A program made the position numbers and the translations under genes. This document shows, piece by piece, positions 7,440 through 9,536 of a stretch of 9,536 nucleotides of DNA. Positions within the stretch are counted from its first letter, which is position 1, and each line of letters starts with the position of its first letter. Source of the DNA: an uncultured Eudoraea sp. (GTDB taxonomy: Bacteria; Bacteroidota; Bacteroidia; Flavobacteriales; Flavobacteriaceae); the NCBI GenBank assembly GCA_905479615.1, contig CAJQNH010000047.1, forward strand, positions 1 to 9,536, given 5' to 3'. The notes under the pieces are model-generated. The model had not been told where the DNA came from. It saw only the letters and a program-made list of their open reading frames with translations, and ran no database searches.

Positions 7440-8486
7440 ATGATCCAGTTAGACGAGAAAATATATTTCTATCTTTTGTCCATTATCCCCGTAATGGTGG
7501 TTATTTATGTATTGCTTCAAATCTGGAAAAAAAGGACTCAAAAGAAATTTGCAACTTCCGACCTGTTGAAAAGACTATCCCCAAGTAAGTCTAATTTTAA
7601 ATCAGTATTAAAATTAATTTTCCTGATAGTAGGGCTTTCATTTTTGGTTTTGGGTCTGGTAAACCCAAAAATTGGAACGAAATTAGAAACAGTCAAACGA
7701 GAAGGAGTTGATATTGTCTTTGCCATAGATGTTTCAAAAAGTATGTTAGCTGAGGATATTGCTCCAAACAGACTGGAGAAATCTAAACGCCTGGTTTCTG
7801 AAATTATTAATCAATTGGCAAGTGATCGAATAGGTATCATAGCATACGCTGGCCAGGCTTTTCCTCAGTTGCCAATAACCACAGATTATGGTGCAGCCAA
7901 AATGTTCCTCCAAAGCATGAATACAGATATGCTTTCATCACAAGGAACTGCTATAAATGAGGCCATTGAACTTGCATCTACTTATTTTGATGATGAGGAA
8001 CAAACGAACAGGGTTTTATTTATTGTTTCAGATGGCGAAGATCACTCAGAGGGTTCAACCATAGATGCTGTTGAATTGGCTGTGGATGAAGGAATAAGAA
8101 TTTTTACCATCGGTGTTGGAAAGACAAAAGGCAGTCCAATTCCCATCAAAAGAAATGGTATTGTAGAAAGTTTAAAAAAAGATTCACAGGGTGAAGTAGT
8201 TATCACTAAACTAAATGAAGAGATATTAGAGGAAATTGCCGACGAGGGTAATGGGGAATACGTAAACGGATCGAATACAGAAGATGCTGTGGACTTTATT
8301 AAAGAGCAATTGAATCAAATGGACAAAAAGGAATTTGAAGCCAAACAATTTGCCGAATATAAAGACCAATTTCAATGGTTTCTGGGCATTGGTCTTTTGT
8401 TTCTGTTTTTGGAGGTTTTTCTGCTAGACAGAAAAACCCAATGGCTTAAAAGAATGAATTTATTTAACGAGAAGGAAATTCACTAA
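7440..8486 (+). CDS. batB: BatB, membrane-anchored VWA protein
   Basis: A 348-residue paralog of BatA with the same plan: helices at about 10-28, 56-74 and 312-329, and a VWA domain from about 90 to 290. The MIDAS residues are Asp97, Ser99 and Ser101 in DVSKSM, Thr170 in QGTAIN, and Asp198 in VSDGEDH. The first loop is strongly basic (WKKRTQKK), again predicting a periplasmic VWA domain. It differs from BatA in lacking the FANPQLFW opening and in the region after the sixth strand (KGSPIPIKRNGIVESL), which is typical of BatB. It begins 3 nt after batA with no Shine-Dalgarno sequence (leader TTATTTAAAAT), so it probably depends on coupling to batA translation. It could form a heteromer with BatA; that is inference from paralogy and adjacency. 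Confidence 0.95.
   Translation: MIQLDEKIYFYLLSIIPVMVVIYVLLQIWKKRTQKKFATSDLLKRLSPSKSNFKSVLKLIFLIVGLSFLVLGLVNPKIGTKLETVKREGVDIVFAIDVSKSMLAEDIAPNRLEKSKRLVSEIINQLASDRIGIIAYAGQAFPQLPITTDYGAAKMFLQSMNTDMLSSQGTAINEAIELASTYFDDEEQTNRVLFIVSDGEDHSEGSTIDAVELAVDEGIRIFTIGVGKTKGSPIPIKRNGIVESLKKDSQGEVVITKLNEEILEEIADEGNGEYVNGSNTEDAVDFIKEQLNQMDKKEFEAKQFAEYKDQFQWFLGIGLLFLFLEVFLLDRKTQWLKRMNLFNEKEIH
8471..8477 (+). promoter_or_regulatory. Ribosome binding site of batC
   Basis: GAAGGAA lies 10 nt before the batC ATG and inside the last codons of batB. It is one of the clearer purine-rich ribosome sites in the operon, whereas moxR, the DUF58 gene and batB have none. Confidence 0.45.
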
Positions 8487-8487
8487 A

Positions 8488-9333
8488 ATGAAAAAGATTG
8501 TTTTATTTATATTTATTATAAGCGCTGCCGTTTTTTCGCAAGATGATTTGAAAGAAAAGGAAAAAGCACTTAAAGCCTCAACCGATATAACATTTGAAGC
8601 TAATAAGGAATTAGCTGACAACGATTTTATTGATGCAGAAGTGACCTACAGAAGAGCCATTTCCAAAAGTAATGAGAACACAGCGGCCCCATATAATTTA
8701 GGAAATGCGTACTATACCAAAGAGAGTTTTTCTGAGGCTTTTGGTCGATTCAAACAGGCAGGAGAATTGACATCGGAAAAACCTGTTAAGCATAAGGCAT
8801 TTCATAATATGGGTAATGTATTTATGAAAAATAAAGAATACGCCAAAGCGGTTGAAGCTTATAAAGAAGCATTGCGTAATGACCCCTCTGACGAAGAAAC
8901 CCGCTATAATCTGGCACTGGCTAAAGAGCTTCTAAAAAAGGATAAGAATAATAAGAATAAAGACGATAATAAGGAGAATCAGGATCAGGAAGAGAAAAAA
9001 GACAAAAACCAGGATCAACAAGACCAGGGAGATAATAAAGACGAGAACAAAGGTGATCCCAAAGACGAAGAAAAAGATAGTAATGAAGGAGATAAAGGTG
9101 ATCAGGAAAAAGAAGAAAATAAAAAAGGGGATGGCGATGAAAAAAAAGAAGAAAAAAAGCAGCCCGAGCAGGGAGATCAGCAACAGCAGAAACAACCAAG
9201 ACCAAATCAATTGTCTCAACAACAAATAAAGAATTTACTTGAGGCAATGCAAAACGAAGAGAAAAAAGTTAAGGAAAAAATGGACGCTCAGAAAGTTAAA
9301 GGTGTCAAAACAAAAAATAAGAAAGATTGGTGA
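8488..9333 (+). CDS. batC: BatC, secreted TPR protein with a charged low-complexity linker
   Basis: A 281-residue protein in the BatC position and layout. Residues 1-17 are a signal peptide (MKKIVLFIFIISAAVFS), with likely cleavage before Gln18; there is no lipobox Cys, so it should be a soluble periplasmic protein. TPR-type helices run from about 36 to 148, with clear units around 66-99 (APYNLGNAYYTKESF) and 103-136 (KAFHNMGNVFMKNKEYAKAV). Residues 149-240 are a Lys/Asp/Glu/Asn/Gln/Gly-rich disordered stretch. The end (QIKNLLEAMQNEEKKVKEK, then a final KKDW) is the conserved BatC tail, so the gene is complete. TPR units suggest a scaffold role for the Bat complex, which is inference. Start is 1 nt after the batB stop; the stop overlaps the batD start. 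Confidence 0.92.
   Translation: MKKIVLFIFIISAAVFSQDDLKEKEKALKASTDITFEANKELADNDFIDAEVTYRRAISKSNENTAAPYNLGNAYYTKESFSEAFGRFKQAGELTSEKPVKHKAFHNMGNVFMKNKEYAKAVEAYKEALRNDPSDEETRYNLALAKELLKKDKNNKNKDDNKENQDQEEKKDKNQDQQDQGDNKDENKGDPKDEEKDSNEGDKGDQEKEENKKGDGDEKKEEKKQPEQGDQQQQKQPRPNQLSQQQIKNLLEAMQNEEKKVKEKMDAQKVKGVKTKNKKDW
8932..9207 (+). repeat. Low-complexity purine-rich tract encoding the BatC linker
   Basis: About 275 bp made almost wholly of A and G on the plus strand, built from irregular AAAGA, AAGAAA, GATAAAG and CAGGATCA units. It encodes the charged linker of BatC. The opposite strand is a polypyrimidine run, which opens long meaningless Phe/Leu-rich reading frames there. The units are imperfect, so this is compositional bias and not a strict tandem repeat. 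Confidence 0.7.
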
Positions 9334-9536
9334 TATTTAAAAGCCCTAAATATTATATAATTTGTATTTCTTTACTATTACTGGTTACTAACCAGATAAT
9401 GGCGCAAGATAAAGAAGCTATTACTTTTGAAGTAAAGCTCAGTAAAAGTAAGTTGGGAATAAACGAGCGTTTGCGGGTAGATTTTGCCATGAACAAAGAT
9501 GGAGACAATTTTACTCCTCCTGACTTTCAAGGATTT
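9330..9536 (+). CDS. batD: BatD N-terminus, partial, non-ATG start
   Basis: The frame is open for 69 codons to the right edge; the rest lies outside the window. It encodes a signal peptide (helix about 8-24) with cleavage expected after Ala25 (IMAQ), then a beta-rich stretch EVKLSKSKLGINERLRVDF with PPDFQGF near the edge, which matches the opening of the BatD 'oxygen tolerance' domain. The most likely start is GTG at 9330, sharing GTGA with the batC stop. TTG at 9327 is the only other start allowed, because TAA at 9318-9320 closes the frame upstream. The ATG at 9399 sits inside the signal peptide, so using it would destroy export. BatD family proteins are usually several hundred residues, anchored near the C-terminus. 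Identification rests on a short segment plus operon position. Confidence 0.82.
   Translation, partial: MIFKSPKYYIICISLLLLVTNQIMAQDKEAITFEVKLSKSKLGINERLRVDFAMNKDGDNFTPPDFQGF

Noticed and set aside
7397..7588. 63-codon plus-strand frame across the batA–batB junction
   Set aside because: It overlaps the ends of two certain genes in another frame and shows no recognisable features.
8921..9247. Long antisense reading frames rich in Phe, Leu and Ile opposite batC
   Set aside because: They are the by-product of the polypurine coding tract on the other strand; composition is absurd for a real protein and no start signals support them.
9399..9401. ATG as the start of batD
   Set aside because: It would remove the signal peptide, whose hydrophobic core and cleavage site are intact in the longer frame.

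Overview
The window is AT-rich and looks like a chromosome segment from a member of the Bacteroidota, most likely a flavobacterium. The main evidence is the gene set and order moxR – DUF58 – membrane protein – batA – batB – batC – batD, which is the Bat (Bacteroides aerotolerance) operon as seen in that phylum. Supporting signs are A/T-rich leaders with weak or absent Shine-Dalgarno sequences, signal peptides cut just before Gln, and candidate TANNTTTG-type promoter elements. No RNA genes, insertion sequences, CRISPR arrays or phage genes were seen.

Left arm (1-2681, minus strand): three genes read leftward from about position 2681. They are a YdhF-like aldo/keto reductase, a YdfG-like short-chain dehydrogenase 25 nt downstream, and an AlbA_2/Schlafen-type 'ATP-binding' protein whose ATG overlaps the dehydrogenase stop codon (ATGA). 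The last gene runs off the left edge, so its C-terminus is missing. The spacing suggests one transcript.

Centre (2682-2841): a 160-bp divergent intergenic region that must hold the promoters for both arms. Candidate elements are listed with low confidence.

Right arm (2842-9536, plus strand): seven genes in one direction. Six are complete and the seventh, batD, is cut by the right edge. From the DUF58 gene onward adjacent genes abut or overlap (junctions of 0, 0, 3, 1 and -4 nt), which indicates a single operon with translational coupling. Only the moxR–DUF58 junction is looser (68 nt).

How the genes fit together: MoxR is a cytoplasmic AAA+ ATPase. The DUF58 protein is a soluble protein with a VWA-like fold and a DxSxS metal site, probably its cytoplasmic partner. 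The 552-residue protein spans the membrane, with predicted periplasmic domains at both ends and a cytoplasmic helical middle. BatA and BatB are membrane-anchored VWA proteins, both with intact metal sites. BatC is a secreted TPR protein with a long charged linker, and BatD is a secreted or membrane-anchored beta-rich protein. Together they look like an envelope complex worked on by a MoxR chaperone. The family is known, but its molecular job is still poorly defined. The least explained part here is the C-terminal domain of the 552-residue protein.
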